Shown one piece after another: positions 18,067-28,497 of a stretch of DNA of 64,000 nt. The stretch's first letter is position 1. The number at the start of each line of letters is the position of its first letter. Where the stretch lies: the NCBI GenBank assembly GCA_963816795.1, contig CAWFLT010000007.1, positions 81,827 through 145,826 of the forward strand, in the 5' to 3' direction. The notes beneath the pieces were generated by a model. The model was not told the DNA's origin. It was given only the letters and a program-made list of their open reading frames with translations, and ran no database searches. The translations under genes were made by a program, and so were the position numbers. Origin of the DNA: CAWFLT01 sp963816795 (lineage in GTDB: Bacteria; Acidobacteriota; Vicinamibacteria; Vicinamibacterales; SCN-69-37).

Positions 18067-19234
18067 CCTCATCACGACCGAAGTCAGGGTCACCGACCGG
18101 TCGGGCAAGTTCGTGCCCGACGTCCGGCTGGACGAGTTCGAGCTCCTGGAAGACGGCGTGCCTCAGAAGATCACGGCGTTCGTCCGAGCGATCGGCGGCC
18201 GCATCATCAACGACATGGCCCCGGTCGGGCCGGTCGGCGAAGGGCTGATCCTGCCGCCTCAGCGGGCGGCGCGGGACATCTCGGGCCGGATCTTCATCAT
18301 TTTCATCGACGACATGCACCTGCAGGCGCTCGATTCGCCGCAGGTCAAGAGCATCCTCGGGCTGATTCGCGACACGATCGTCCACGACAACGACCTGGTC
18401 GGACTGGTCTCGACCGGATACTCCTCCGTCGAGGTGAATCCGACCTACGACTACCAGCATCGCCGCTTCAACGAGTCGATCAACAAGATCATGGGCAGCG
18501 GGATGACGCCGCAGGAGATCATCACGGCGAACCAGACCGCGGAAGGCCCGGCGGGCATCCGTCACAACACGCACGTGGCCTTCCAGACGGCCTACGACCT
18601 GCTCGATCAACTGGCGAAGATCACCAACCGCCGCAAGGCGTTCATCTATGTCAGTAACGGGTACGACTTCAACCCGTTCAAGAACGCCCGCTACAAGTAC
18701 GAGCAGGACAAGTACGCGCGCGCCGACAGGGACAATCCGTCGCAGTCGGAGAACCAGCCGGCGGGCGGCGGCGGCGACAACGAGAACTACTACGACAACC
18801 CGTTCGAGAAGAACGGGCAACAGTTCGCCGAAACCGACCTGATTTCTCAGGTGGCCGAGCTCACGCGGGCCGCCCGCCGAGCGAACGTCACGTTCTATGC
18901 GGTCGACCCGCGCGGCCTCGATGCCGGGCCGAACATCGCCTACAACCTCTCGATGGAGGAGTGGCGCACCTACGTTGACAATTCTGTGAGTACGCTGAAG
19001 GTCCTCAGTGACGAGACCGGCGGGTTCTGCGTCTGCATGAACAACAACTTCAAGGGCGCGTTCCAGCGAATCGACAACGAGATGAGCGACTACTACATGC
19101 TGGGGTATACCTCGACGAACCCCGATCCGCTGCGCATCCGCCGCCAGATCGAGATCCGGCTGCTTCGACCCGAGGTGAAGGCGGTCTATACGAAGGAATA
19201 CTCGATCAAGCGCCCGAGCAAGCCCAAGAAGTGA
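17939..19234 (+). CDS. VWA-domain protein, acidobacterial VWFA-related type
   Basis: About 431 residues from the ATG at 17939, which has a GGAG about nine bases upstream; an earlier in-frame ATG at 17921 lacks one. Signal peptide (ARIATPTAVAIAILSGAAPRA). The conserved FRSTTDLITTEVRVTDRSG and LDEFELLEDGVPQKI open the family. The metal-site-like strand is RIFIIFIDDMHLQ, followed by LVGLVSTGYSSVEVN and KAFIYVSNGYDF. Later come VTFYAVDPRGLDAG and DNEMSDYYMLGYTSTNPDPL. It is an exported protein of unknown partner, common in Acidobacteriota. The heptad element E starts two bases after its stop. Confidence 0.9.
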   Translation: MRAKIDRTWIARIATPTAVAIAILSGAAPRAQQQTPTFRSTTDLITTEVRVTDRSGKFVPDVRLDEFELLEDGVPQKITAFVRAIGGRIINDMAPVGPVGEGLILPPQRAARDISGRIFIIFIDDMHLQALDSPQVKSILGLIRDTIVHDNDLVGLVSTGYSSVEVNPTYDYQHRRFNESINKIMGSGMTPQEIITANQTAEGPAGIRHNTHVAFQTAYDLLDQLAKITNRRKAFIYVSNGYDFNPFKNARYKYEQDKYARADRDNPSQSENQPAGGGGDNENYYDNPFEKNGQQFAETDLISQVAELTRAARRANVTFYAVDPRGLDAGPNIAYNLSMEEWRTYVDNSVSTLKVLSDETGGFCVCMNNNFKGAFQRIDNEMSDYYMLGYTSTNPDPLRIRRQIEIRLLRPEVKAVYTKEYSIKRPSKPKK

Positions 19235-19235
19235 G

Positions 19236-19361
19236 GGTGCCAGGTGCTGGGTGCCGAGGTGCTGGGTGCGCGGAACCTACTGACGCTGGTCATCCTTGTC
19301 TAAGAAGAGTAGGCCTGCGGCAGATCGTTCCTCGCACCCCGCACCTGGCACCCAGCACCAG
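19236..19361. repeat. Inverted heptad-repeat element E
   Basis: Left arm of five heptads (GGTGCCA, GGTGCTG and variants) starting two bases after the VWA-gene stop; right arm of GCACC heptads ending near 19361. The core begins GGAAC, contains CTGACGCTGGTC and ends GTTCC, the same outline as the core of element A at 4168, though the middle has diverged. It separates the VWA gene from the TonB-receptor promoter. Confidence 0.85.
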
Positions 19362-19420
19362 CCTGCTCTTGTGGCACCCAGCAGCGCGGCCTGTCGTCGC
19401 ACCTCTGTCATCATCTGTAC

Positions 19421-19429
19421 TGCTATACT
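19421..19429 (+). promoter_or_regulatory. Candidate extended -10 (TGCTATACT)
   Basis: TGC-TATACT matches an extended -10 element about 95 bp before the TonB-receptor start, just downstream of element E. No convincing -35 box. The same TATACT hexamer occurs before the bactofilin and MerR genes. Confidence 0.38.
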
Positions 19430-19523
19430 CGACCCCCGATTGTCGGCCGGAGCGCGTTGCCGGCTGTCCCGCCGGAAATCAGGTTCCACCGAGGCTGATT
19501 CGATTTTTTCTGGAGTGATTTGC

Positions 19524-22500
19524 ATGGATCGTGTGCTGAATGTCGCGCGGCGCGTGTGCCGAAGGTCTGTGGTTCGATGGTCCGAGGCCGTGTCACACAC
19601 GGCGCTCGTGGTGTGTGCGGCGCTGGTTGTGGCCGCGACGGCAGGCCCTGCGCTCGCGCAGTCGGCAGCGACCGGAACGGTCGAGGGCTTCGTGAAAGAC
19701 GGTACGGGCGCGGCGCTGCCCGGCGTCACTGTCGTGGTCAAGAACCTCGATACCGGCCAGACGCGCGATCTCACGACGGACGATGCCGGCCGCTACCGCG
19801 CGACGACGCTGCCGCCCGGCGTCTACTCGGTGACCGCGACGCTCAGCGGTTTTCAGTCCAGCACTGCCGGCAAGGTGAATGTTGTCGTCGGCGGTTCCGT
19901 CCCGGTCGATCTGATCCTGCAGCCGGCGGGCGTTGCCGAGACGATCACGGTCGCCGCTGACTCGCCGATTGTGGATACGGTGCGGACCGATGTCAGCAAC
20001 GTGGTGGGTGAGACCGCGATTTCGAATCTGCCGATCAACGGCCGTCGCTGGGAGAACTTCGTGTTGCTCGGGCCGGCGGTCACCAACGACGGCGGCTTCG
20101 GTCTCGTGAGCTACCGCGGCATCTCGGGTCTCTACAACAACAACACGGTCGACGGCGCCGACAACAACCAGGCGTTCTTCTCCGAAGCGCGCGGGCGCAC
20201 GCGGACCTCGTATTCGATCAGCCAGGCCGCCATCAAGGAATTCCAGGTCGGCATCAGCAATTTCTCGGCCGAGTTCGGCCGCGCCGCCGGCGGCACGGTG
20301 AACGCGGTCACCAAGTCGGGCACGAACCGCTCGCGCGGCGAGGCCTTCTACTTCCTGCGCGAGGATTCGTTCACGTCGGCCGATCCGTTCTTCCCGGCCG
20401 GCGTCGACCGGCCCGAGGAGCGGCGTCAGCAGTTCGGCGTCGCCTTCGGCGGAGCGATTACACCGAACAAGCTGTTCTACTTCGTCAACTACGATCAGCA
20501 ACTGCGCGACTTTCCGTACTTCGTGCGTCCGAGCGGTGCGAACTTCTTCACCGGCGCCTGCACGGCCGTCGGATGTCCCTCGACGATCGCGTTCTTCGAG
20601 TCGTTGAGCGACTTCTTCCCGCGTGAGGGCAACAACCGCATCCTGCTCGGCAAGGTCGACTACCAGATGTCGAACGCGCATCGGCTGACGGCGCAGTACA
20701 ACCTGCACCGCTGGGACTCGCCGAGCGGCGTGCAGACCCAGCCGACGTTCTCGGTGGCCGAGAATGCGAACGGCAAGGACGTCGTCAAGACCGACTTCTT
20801 CCTCCTGACGCTCAACTCGGTGTTGTCGCAGCGGATGGTCAACGAATTGCGCTTCCAGACCGGACGCGATTTCGAGGCGCAGGAGCCGAACGGCGTGGGC
20901 CCGAGCACGACGATCACCAACGGGATTGCGTTCGGCATGCCGGATTTCCTGCCGCGCGCAAAGTATCCCGAAGAGTGGCGCTATCAGTTCGTCAACAACC
21001 TGAGCTACTACGCCGGCGCGCACAGCATCAAGACCGGCATCGACATCAACTACGTGCGCGAGGACATCATCAACCTGTTCAACGGCGGCGGCGTGTACGC
21101 GTACGGCAACTCTGAACGCCATGGCGCAGGATTGTCCGATTGGCGCGTCAGGCTGCACGCCGACGGTTACGGAGCGTCACGCCGACCAGCGGCACTACAA
21201 CATCGTTCATGCAGGCGTTCGACCTGCGTGGCGCCGGGTTCAACGGCGACGTGTTCTTCACGACCACCGATTACAACTTCTTCGTGCAGGACACGTGGCA
21301 GTTGGGCTCGCCAGTTCACCGCGAACTTCGGGCTGCGCTACGAGTATCAGCAATTGCCGCAGCCCGGCCAGGCCTCGGTCAAGGGCGCCGTGTTCGCGGG
21401 CAATCCGCTCTATCCGCAGACGACGAGCTTCAACAAGGACAAGAACAACTGGGGCCCGCGCGTCGGGATCACCTATGACCTCGGCGGGCGCGCACCGGAC
21501 CGTCGTGCGCGCCGGGTGGGGCATCTACTACGGCCGCACCAGCAACAGCGCCATCTCGAGCTCGCTGACGAACAACGCCGTGACGTTCGCGACGTACGAT
21601 TCGCCGCTGACGCCGACCGTCGGCGCGGTGCGCCGCAATACCCGAATACCTACTCGGCGCCACCGAGCTGGCGCGGGCATCGTGCCGCAGATTCAGTATC
21701 TCGCGCCCGATCTGCGAGCGGCCCGGATCGAGATGGGCGAGGTCACCCTCGAGCATCTGCTTGGCTGGGAGACCACGTTCTCGGCCTCCTACCTGTACAG
21801 CAAGGGCAGCCACCTGCCGACGTTCGTCGACGAGAACCTGCCGCAGCCGACGCCGACCGTCGAGCTGATCGTCGACGGGACCGAGCCGTGGCAGCTTTCC
21901 GTTCTTCCGCGGGACGCGTCCGGACAGCCGCGTGAGCAGAGAGATCAAGGTCGATGACAGCGTCGAATCGACCTATCACGCGTTCGTGCTTGCAGGTGAA
22001 TCGCCGGTTCTCCGACGGCTTGCTGTTCAACGCCAACTACACGCTCTCGAAGTCCGAGGACACCGGACAGAACTCGACGACGTTCATCTCGAACTTCTCG
22101 ACGCTGGTCAACCCGTTCGACGTCGTCGGGAGAGCTGGGCCCGACGAGCTTCGACCGGAAGCACCGCTTCGTGACGAGCTTCCACTATGCGCCGGACTAC
22201 CTCTGGGGCATTCAGGTCGGCGGCACCGGCACGTTCGAAAGCGGGCTGCCGCTCAACCCGACGATTTCGATCAACGCCGGCGCGATGACCGGCACCGGCG
22301 CGACGAGCACGGGGACCGTCAACGGCAGCGGCGCGTCCAACCGCGCGCCGTTCGACACCCGCAACGGCTTCCGCCAGACCGGGCGCAAGACGTTCGATAT
22401 GCGGTTGTCGAAGGCGTTCGACTTTGGCGACCGCAAGCAGATCGTCGTCCTGTGGGAAGCCTTCAACGTGTTCAACTGGGTCAACTACACGGCGTTCACG

Positions 22501-22660
22501 ACCACGGCCTATCGGGCGACGTCGTCAGCGTTCGACGCCGACGGCCAACAAGGTGACCGTGCAGCTGGCGAGCGACGCCGGGTTCAAGGCGCCGACCGCC
22601 GCGAGCAATACGCTCTTCGGGCCGCGCGACATGCAAATCGGCGCCAAGTTCCTGTGGTAA
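19524..22660 (+). CDS. Oar-like TonB-dependent receptor with carboxypeptidase-regulatory-like domain (many frameshifts)
   Basis: About 1,045 codons from ATG 19524, with a GGAG Shine-Dalgarno nearby. Order: signal peptide (VVCAALVVAATAGPALAQ), the Ig-like regulatory domain (GTVEGFVKDGTGAALPGVTV, GRYRATTLPPGVYSV), the plug (ISNLPINGRRWENFVLLGPA, YRGISGLYNNNTVDGADNNQ, EFGRAAGGTVNAVTKSGTN), then the barrel, ending FGPRDMQIGAKFLW with an aromatic terminus. The first 530 residues are intact. The frame then changes about nine times between 21107 and 22545, while receptor-type sequence (VQDTWQL, FNANYTLSKSEDT, LSKAFDFG) continues throughout. Substrate unknown; such receptors take up large ligands or help surface assembly. 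No TonB or ExbB genes are nearby. Confidence 0.95.
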
Positions 22661-22671
22661 CGCGCGGCCGG

Positions 22672-22708
22672 GAGAGCACGGAGAAGAGCTAGAGGCCACG
22701 GAGAAGAA
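22672..22708. repeat. CACGGAGAA-type short repeat
   Basis: Two CACGGAGAA units 23 bp apart (GAGCACGGAGAAG and GCCACGGAGAAGA) lie directly after the TonB receptor. The same CACGGAG octamer recurs at 28498 and 60793. Confidence 0.5.
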
Positions 22709-22843
22709 CAAAGCGGACAGCTCCGCGACGCGTCAGATCGGTGGGAAACCCCCGTCCGCAAGTTGCTCTTCGTGGCCTTCGCGGGCTCGTGCGGGTGCCC
22801 CGCGCCTGTAATGAACAGATGGCTCGTGAGACGATTCGCGTGC

Positions 22844-23738
22844 CTATTTTTTTTGTCGAGTCTGGAGGGCAGTCTTCACCCGCGCGACGGCCTCGGTGAG
22901 GTAGTGGTCGTCCATCTCGATCCCCACGAAGTCCAGGCCGAGGCGCGCCGCGGCCAGCGCCGTTGAGCCCAGCCCCAGGAACGGATCCATGCACGACGCC
23001 GGCGCGGCCGAGGCCGTGCAGGCGCACGCATTGCTCGGGCACCTTCGGCGGAAACGACGCCGGGTGCGGGCGATCGCGGTCGCGGCTCTGGATCGTCTCG
23101 TACGGAATGAACCAGGTGTTGCCGCGGCACCGGAGCCCTGCGCCGGCCTTGGCCCATCGCTTGATGTTCGACGGATCCTGGTAGGGCACACCGACCGCAC
23201 GGCGATCGAGACGCGTCCGCCCGCCCGGCGAAAAGTGAAAGATGAACTCGTGGCAGTCGTTGACGAACCGGTCGCTGTTGATCGGTTTGTAGTGCCCGAC
23301 CGCGACGTCCTTTTCCAGGCCCACGCCCGCTCCGGCCGCCTCGCGGTCGATCGCAATCGACTTGACCCAGTGAATCGTGTTCTGCAGCTTGAATTGCCGG
23401 CGGGCCACCTGCGCCACTTCGAGCGGAATCCACGGATCGGTCGGCTTGGCGCCGACGTTCAGGAACAGCGAGCCGTCCTCGCGCATCACCCGGCTCGCGG
23501 CCCGAATCCAGCGGTCGGTCCAGTTCAGGTACTCGGTCCGCGGGATGTCGTCGTCATAACTCCGGTACTTGATGCCGAGGTTGTAGGGCGGGGAGGTCAC
23601 GATGACGCCGATGGACTGTGGCGCCAGCTCCGCCATCACTGACACGCAGTCGCCCAGGTAGAACCGGAGGGTGGACCGGCCGTGGACGAGCTCGTAGCGC
23701 GGCCGAAACGGCCGCGGAGACACCAGGGCAAGCGCCAT
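22844..23738 (-). CDS. Site-specific DNA-methyltransferase, N4-cytosine/N6-adenine type (frameshifted)
   Basis: About 298 residues. Catalytic motif IV is VIVTSPPYNLGIKY, and the SAM-binding motif I comes after it near the C-terminus (DPFLGLGSTALAAARLG, DFVGIEMDDHYLTEA), the beta-class order. FIFHFSPGG and GNTWFIPYETI are typical target-side segments. The start was placed at MALALVSPRPF (23738); the frame is open further upstream into the next small gene. One frame change near 22990 separates motif IV from motif I, and the length is a multiple of three plus one. No restriction enzyme is adjacent, so it may be an orphan methylase. The target site is unknown. Confidence 0.9.
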
Positions 23739-23806
23739 ACGGACAGACTTCTCGGCGCCAAGCGGGCAAAAGTACAGTCTGGCGCGGGCTCGAGGCGGGA
23801 GGGGCG

Positions 23807-24023
23807 CTACGTCAGGCCTAGCTCGCGCCTTGACCGCGTCTTTGAAGCCGTGCGCGACGCGGTCGGCGCTGACGGGCTGATTACGCTGATGGCCGGAGTG
23901 GGAGCAGGCCGCGCCCTTTTCTTCGATGTAGGTGACTTCGCGGTTGGAGCTCATCTCGCGATAGCGCCCGGACACGCAGCCGCAGCCGAGTGTGGTGAAT
24001 CCGAGGAGGCGCACGAGACTCAT
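23807..24023 (-). CDS. Small conserved Cys-rich hypothetical protein
   Basis: Begins SLVRLLGFTTLGCGCVSGRY, a short hydrophobic start followed by two Cys, then REMSSNREVTYIEEKGAACS and HQRNQPVSADRV. I recall similar short proteins from Acidobacteria but know no function. The uninterrupted frame runs on into the methyltransferase start. If one extra base is allowed near 23820, as in the other genes here, it ends DAVKRELGLT at a TAG (23807), giving about 71 residues; this end is an inference. It could be a lipoprotein or a zinc-binding peptide. Confidence 0.4.
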
Positions 24024-24381
24024 GAAAGAACCCTCTACGATCATGCAATGCAAGCGGTGTGCCGGATTCTTGGCGCTCCGTGCCAGCGTGTCTTGATTTG
24101 AAAAGACGACGGATCTGGCTGGAGAGTTCGATAGAACATCGAGATCACGACGGCTAATGCCGTCTCGCTGTGTCAGTTAGGCCTCTCGCGTTGGATTCTT
24201 GACACCAAGCGGTTGGATCGGAGACTCGCCAGTTTGCCGAAAACGTACCGGCCGGCACACGAACCCGATCGTCTAATGGTTAGCGTGCGGTTCGCGCTCC
24301 CAGATCGTGTCCTCCCTGTCCCTGCGGCGCGGTCCCTGTGGCACACGACACTTCTGCCGATAAGAACAATAGCGGAACGTG
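24024..24381. other. Gap without a supported gene
   Basis: Between the divergent small Cys-rich gene and the carboxypeptidase. Stop codons fall in all forward frames at short spacing and base composition is less biased than in coding DNA. A stretch near 24267 (GATCGTCTAATGGTTAGCG) resembles the start of a tRNA-Glu but no cloverleaf follows. The right end holds the carboxypeptidase promoter. Confidence 0.6.
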
Positions 24382-24411
24382 TTGCCGCTGAAGCACTTGT
24401 GATGCTAGGAT
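24382..24411 (+). promoter_or_regulatory. Candidate sigma70-type promoter of the carboxypeptidase gene
   Basis: TTGCCG (24382-24387), an 18-bp spacer, then TAGGAT (24406-24411) preceded by TGC, an extended -10. It lies 76 bp before the GTG start. The -35 matches the consensus at four of six positions. Confidence 0.4.
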
Positions 24412-24486
24412 GGCGCCGGCTTCAACGACCGGTCAATCCCGCACTATCGAGAAAGTCGTCGCCCAGGCGGCGCGTTTGGAGGAAGA

Positions 24487-25539
24487 GTGGACGTTACCAG
24501 GCGCCTTGGTCGGATTTCTGTGCTCAGTGCCTTGGCGCTGGTCGTTGCTGCCGGCAGTCCGCTCTATGCGACGCCGCAGGCGAGTGCCGCGCGGCCGAGC
24601 GCCCAAAAGGCTCCTGCCAAGCCCGTCGCCAAGCCCGCTTCGACACGGACCAGAACCAGCCTGACCGTCGCCCGCGCCCGTGCCGCCACGAAGGCCCGCG
24701 CCCGGGCCGCCGCGGCCGAGCGCACATTGCGCGACGCCATGACCGCCCGGTTCAAGCGCGACATGCTGGGCAACCTGATTCCGGACGTCCGCGCGGCGGC
24801 CGCCGTCATTTTCGATCCGCAGACCGGCACGGTCCTCTACGGCGAAAACGCGCACGATCAACGTTCGATTGCGAGTCTGACGAAGATCATGACCGCCGTG
24901 ACGTTTGTCGCCGACGACCCCGACCTGACGCAGCGCGTGGCCGTCACCCGGGCCGACATGACGGGCGCCTCGGTCACCTACATCCGCGCCGGCGAGTTGA
25001 TTTCCTATAACGACTTGCTGCACCTCACCCTCATTGCTTCAGACAATGCTGCGGCAAGGGTGCTCGCCAGGACCTCGGAAGGCGGGACGGCTGGGTTTAT
25101 CGGGCGAATGAACACGATGGCCACCGAACTGGGCATGACGAATACGCACTACACGGATCCGTCGGGGCTCGATGCCAACAACGTGTCGTCGGCCTACGAT
25201 ATTTCGCACCTCATCACCTTCGCCGGTGGCGACGAGACGCTCGGGCCGATCATGCGGACCTCGGAATACCAGGTGCAGACGAGCCAGCGCGCGATCGCGG
25301 TGCGGAGCACCAACCGTCTCCTCGGCACCGGTATCGACGTCGTCGGAGGCAAGACCGGCTTCATCAGCAAGGCCGGCTACTGTCTTGCCACGCTGCTTCG
25401 TATTCCCCAGGGACCGCAGGTGGCGGTCGTCGTCCTCGGCGCCGCCAACAGCACGGCGCGTTTCTGGGAAGCGCGGCACCTGTTCAACTGGATCGTCGGC
25501 CGCTCGCAGGGGCTCGTCGGCGGCGAACCCGCTCGCTGA
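24487..25539 (+). CDS. D-alanyl-D-alanine carboxypeptidase (S11 family)
   Basis: 350 residues from GTG 24487 with an AGGAAGAG Shine-Dalgarno. Signal peptide (LSALALVVAAGSPLYATPQA), then an Ala/Lys/Arg-rich linker of about 60 residues (RTSLTVARARAATKARARA), then the penicillin-binding fold. Active-site motifs: SIASLTKIM (SxxK), TLIASDNAAARVLA (SxN) and GGKTGFISKAG (KTG). It trims the terminal D-Ala of peptidoglycan stem peptides in the periplasm. The usual C-terminal amphipathic membrane anchor of PBP5-like enzymes is not apparent; the basic linker could serve as wall contact (inference). Confidence 0.92.
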   Translation: MDVTRRLGRISVLSALALVVAAGSPLYATPQASAARPSAQKAPAKPVAKPASTRTRTSLTVARARAATKARARAAAAERTLRDAMTARFKRDMLGNLIPDVRAAAAVIFDPQTGTVLYGENAHDQRSIASLTKIMTAVTFVADDPDLTQRVAVTRADMTGASVTYIRAGELISYNDLLHLTLIASDNAAARVLARTSEGGTAGFIGRMNTMATELGMTNTHYTDPSGLDANNVSSAYDISHLITFAGGDETLGPIMRTSEYQVQTSQRAIAVRSTNRLLGTGIDVVGGKTGFISKAGYCLATLLRIPQGPQVAVVVLGAANSTARFWEARHLFNWIVGRSQGLVGGEPAR

Positions 25540-25555
25540 TCGCGCCTACGTAACC

Positions 25556-25600
25556 AGCACCCAGCACGCGCTAGCACCCAGCACCTAGCACCCAGCACTC
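25556..25600. repeat. Single-arm heptad repeat, AGCACCC type
   Basis: Five to six tandem heptads of AGCACCC/AGCACCT, interrupted by one CGCG insertion, lie between the carboxypeptidase and glycogen synthase. Only the complement arm of the element A/E type is present; no core or left arm can be seen. Confidence 0.75.
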
Positions 25601-25633
25601 CCGAGACCCAGTGTCCTTTACACTGGTGATCTC

Positions 25634-27167
25634 TTGCTGCCTGCTGCGCCCGGTGCGATTCGCGGACGTGCTCCCCGGTTGACCGTTCTGATGGTGGCGT
25701 CAGAAATGGCGCCGTACTCCAAGACCGGCGGACTGGCGGACGTCGTCGGCTCGCTGCCGGAAGCCCTGGACGCCATCGGCCACGACGTCACCGTCGTTAC
25801 TCCCCGATACCGAACCGTCAACGTGCTCCCCGGCTCACGGGTGACGCGGCGCGTCTTGATCGGCTATGCCTCGCATGAGGTTGCGGTCGACCTCGTCGAG
25901 CTTTCAGAACGCCGGCGCGTCGTGTTCCTCGACTACCCGCCGTTCTACGACCGCGAGGGGCTGTACGGCACAGGCGGCCGGGACTTCGCCGACAATGCGG
26001 ACCGCTTCGCGCTGCTCGCGGCGGCCGCGCTCGACGTCGCCGCCGACGACGAACGGATCCCGCGCCCGGACGTCATCCACGCACACGACTGGCAGACCGG
26101 GCTCGCGCCGATGTGGCTTCGCCGCCAGCCGGAGCGCTGGCCGGCGCTCGGCGGCTCGGGGGTGATTCTCACCATTCACAACCTGGCGTACCAGGGATTG
26201 TTCCCGCGAGATACCGTGCCGCGCTTCAGATTGCCGTGGGACGTCTTCACGATGGACCGTGGTGAGTTCTGGGGGCAATTCAGTTTTCTGAAGAGCGGTA
26301 TTGCCGCGTCCGACTACGTCACGACCGTCAGTCCCACTTACGCGCGCGAGACGCTGACGGCGCAGTTCGGCGCCGGGCTCGAAGGAGTGCTCGGAGCCCG
26401 GGGCGATCGGTATCTCGGCATTCTGAACGGCATCGACACGTCAGCGTGGGATCCAAGCGTTGACCCGCTTCTGCCGGCGACGTTCGACGTCTCGGATCTG
26501 TCGGGCAAGCTCATCTGCAAGCGCACGCTCCTGCAGCGGTTCAACCTGGCCCAGGGCGATGATGCGATGTCGCGTCCGGTCATCGGCCTGGTGTCGCGCC
26601 TGGTCGAGCAGAAGGGGCTCGACTTGATCGAGGCGGCGAGCGATGCGCTCGTCGAGACGGACGCGGCCTGGGTGTTCCTCGGATCGGGCGAGGCGCGCTA
26701 CGAGCAGTTTCTTCGCCGGCTCGCCGAACGCCACCCATCGCGCGTCGGCGTGTACATCGGCTTCGATGAGCGCCTGGCGCATCTGGTGGAAGCGGGATCG
26801 GACATGTTCCTGATGCCGTCGAGATTCGAGCCGTGCGGCCTCAATCAGATGTACAGCCTGCGCTATGGGACGGTGCCGATCGTGCACGCGGTCGGTGGCC
26901 TCGACGACACCGATTCAAAGCTACACGTCGCGGGCGCGGCGCGCGAACGGCTTCAAACTCCAGGAGCCGACGCCGGATGAACTGACGCGGGTGGTGCGAC
27001 AGGCGGTCCGCCTCTATCACGATCGGCCCGTCTGGGCGCGGTTGATGCGCAACGGCATGACTGCCGATCACTCATGGCGGCAGTCGGCCAGGGAATATGT
27101 CAAAGTGTACAGACGAGCTCGGCTCGACGCCGCCCACCGGGGCAGCCTCAGCGCGCCAGGCGCCTGA
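25634..27167 (+). CDS. glgA: Glycogen (starch) synthase, GT5 (frameshifted near the end)
   Basis: About 511 residues. The GT5 glucan synthase signatures are clear: MAPYSKTGGLADVVGSLP (the KTGGL ADP-glucose site), DVIHAHDWQTG, ILTIHNLAYQGLFP, GILNGIDTSAWDP, IGLVSRLVEQKGLDLI and SRFEPCGLNQMYSLRYGTVP. It elongates alpha-1,4-glucan from ADP-glucose in the cytoplasm. Start is uncertain: TTG at 25634, or TTG at 25679, which begins the usual LTVLMVASE. One frame change near 26930 splits the GLDDT segment from GFKLQEPTPDELTRVVRQA; the length is a multiple of three plus one. No other glycogen gene is nearby. Confidence 0.92.
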
Positions 27168-27210
27168 GGCAGGCGAGCCGGGACCTCGCTCGAAAGGACG
27201 CAGAGACCCG

Positions 27211-27543
27211 ATGGCTTCACAAAACACCGAGACATTCACCGACGGCAATTTTGATACGAGCGTGCTCAAGGCGCCGACCCTGGTGCTGGTTGATTTCTGG
27301 GCGGAGTGGTGCGGTCCGTGCCGTGCCATGGGGCCGTCGATCGACGCGCTCGCGACCGACTATGTCGGCAAGATGTCGGTGGGGAAGCTGAACGTCGACG
27401 ACAATCCGGCCGTGACCATGAAGTACATGGTCCGCGGGATTCCTACCGTGATGCTGTTCAAGGAAGGCCAGATCGTCGATCAGGTCGTCGGACTCGTCGA
27501 CAAGGGCACCCTCAAGCAGATGGTGGACAAGCACATTGGATGA
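27211..27543 (+). CDS. trxA: Thioredoxin
   Basis: 110 residues, standard length, with the redox motif in VDFWAEWCGPCRAM. The buried cis-proline follows in GIPTVMLFKEG. It reduces protein disulfides in the cytoplasm. Start ATG 27211 has a GAAAGGA Shine-Dalgarno, whereas the frame remains open upstream only by chance. Its last codons overlap the reductase start, so trxA and trxB form an operon. Confidence 0.96.
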   Translation: MASQNTETFTDGNFDTSVLKAPTLVLVDFWAEWCGPCRAMGPSIDALATDYVGKMSVGKLNVDDNPAVTMKYMVRGIPTVMLFKEGQIVDQVVGLVDKGTLKQMVDKHIG

Positions 27544-28468
27544 CGTCCGCAAGGTCGTCGTCATCGGGTCCGGCCCGGCAGGATTGACGGCGGCGCTCTA
27601 CACGGCGCGCGCCAACCTCGGGCCGCTCGTGATCGAGGGACTCGAGGCGGGCGGCCAGTTGATGATGACGACGGCGGTCGAGAATTTTCCCGGCTTCCAG
27701 GACGGCATCATGGGCCCCGATCTGATGGCCGCGATGCGGTCGCAGGCGGAGCGTTTCGGTGCCCACACCGTGCGTGGCAACGTGACGTCCGTCGATCTCG
27801 CGACGTCGCCGTTCAAGATCGTGACCGACGACGGCACGTTTCAGACCCGCGCACTGATCGTCGCGACCGGGGCGTCGGCCAAGCTGCTCGGGCTGCCGGC
27901 CGAGCGAACGCTGATGGGGCACGGCGTGTCGACGTGCGCGACCTGTGATGGCTTTTTCTTTCGCGGCAAGCCGATCGCGGTGATCGGCGGCGGCGACTCG
28001 GCGATGGAGGAGGCGACGTTCCTCACGCGGTTCGCCTCGCACGTGACGGTCATTCACCGCCGCGACCATCTGCGCGCGTCGAAGATCATGCAGGACAAGG
28101 CCTTCGCGAATCCCAAAATCTCGTTCGTGTGGGATACGGAGGTCGTCGACGTCCAGGATGCCGCACAGGGCGTCGTCTCCGGCGTCGTCATGCGCAATCT
28201 CAAGACGGGCGTCGAAAGCACGCTGGCAGTCGATGGCCTCTTCCTCGCGATTGGTCACACCCCGAACACCAGCCTCTTCGCCGGTCAACTCGAAATGGAC
28301 GAGTCAGGCTATCTGATCACGCGCGACGGCTCACGAACGAACGTGCCCGGCATCTTCGCCTGCGGCGACGTGCAGGACCACGTGTACCGCCAGGCGATCA
28401 CCGCGGCAGGTTCGGGGTGCATGGCGGCAATTGACGCGGAAAAATTCCTGGAGCACCAGGGACACTGA
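27536..28468 (+). CDS. trxB: Thioredoxin reductase
   Basis: 310 residues. FAD-binding KVVVIGSGPAGLTAALYTAR, the redox CATC within STCATCDGFFF, the NADPH-binding IAVIGGGDSAMEEATFL, and the second FAD site GIFACGDVQDHVYRQAITA. TTG start overlapping trxA by eight bases. It reduces thioredoxin with NADPH. Having both proteins in one operon supports partnership. Confidence 0.96.
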   Translation: MDDVRKVVVIGSGPAGLTAALYTARANLGPLVIEGLEAGGQLMMTTAVENFPGFQDGIMGPDLMAAMRSQAERFGAHTVRGNVTSVDLATSPFKIVTDDGTFQTRALIVATGASAKLLGLPAERTLMGHGVSTCATCDGFFFRGKPIAVIGGGDSAMEEATFLTRFASHVTVIHRRDHLRASKIMQDKAFANPKISFVWDTEVVDVQDAAQGVVSGVVMRNLKTGVESTLAVDGLFLAIGHTPNTSLFAGQLEMDESGYLITRDGSRTNVPGIFACGDVQDHVYRQAITAAGSGCMAAIDAEKFLEHQGH

Positions 28469-28497
28469 CACGCCAAGATCAAGAACTTCGCTACATA

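Noticed and set aside
21107..22545. Domain shuffling or true decay in the TonB receptor
   Set aside because: Receptor-type sequence continues in order through every frame change; indel errors explain it better.
22689..24053. A single 454-codon protein joining the small Cys-rich gene and the DNA methyltransferase
   Set aside because: The middle has no conserved sequence and the methyltransferase has a normal start at 23738; one extra base in the small gene explains the open frame.
24260..24330. Possible tRNA-Glu
   Set aside because: Only the first 19 bases look tRNA-like; no anticodon arm or T-arm can be paired.
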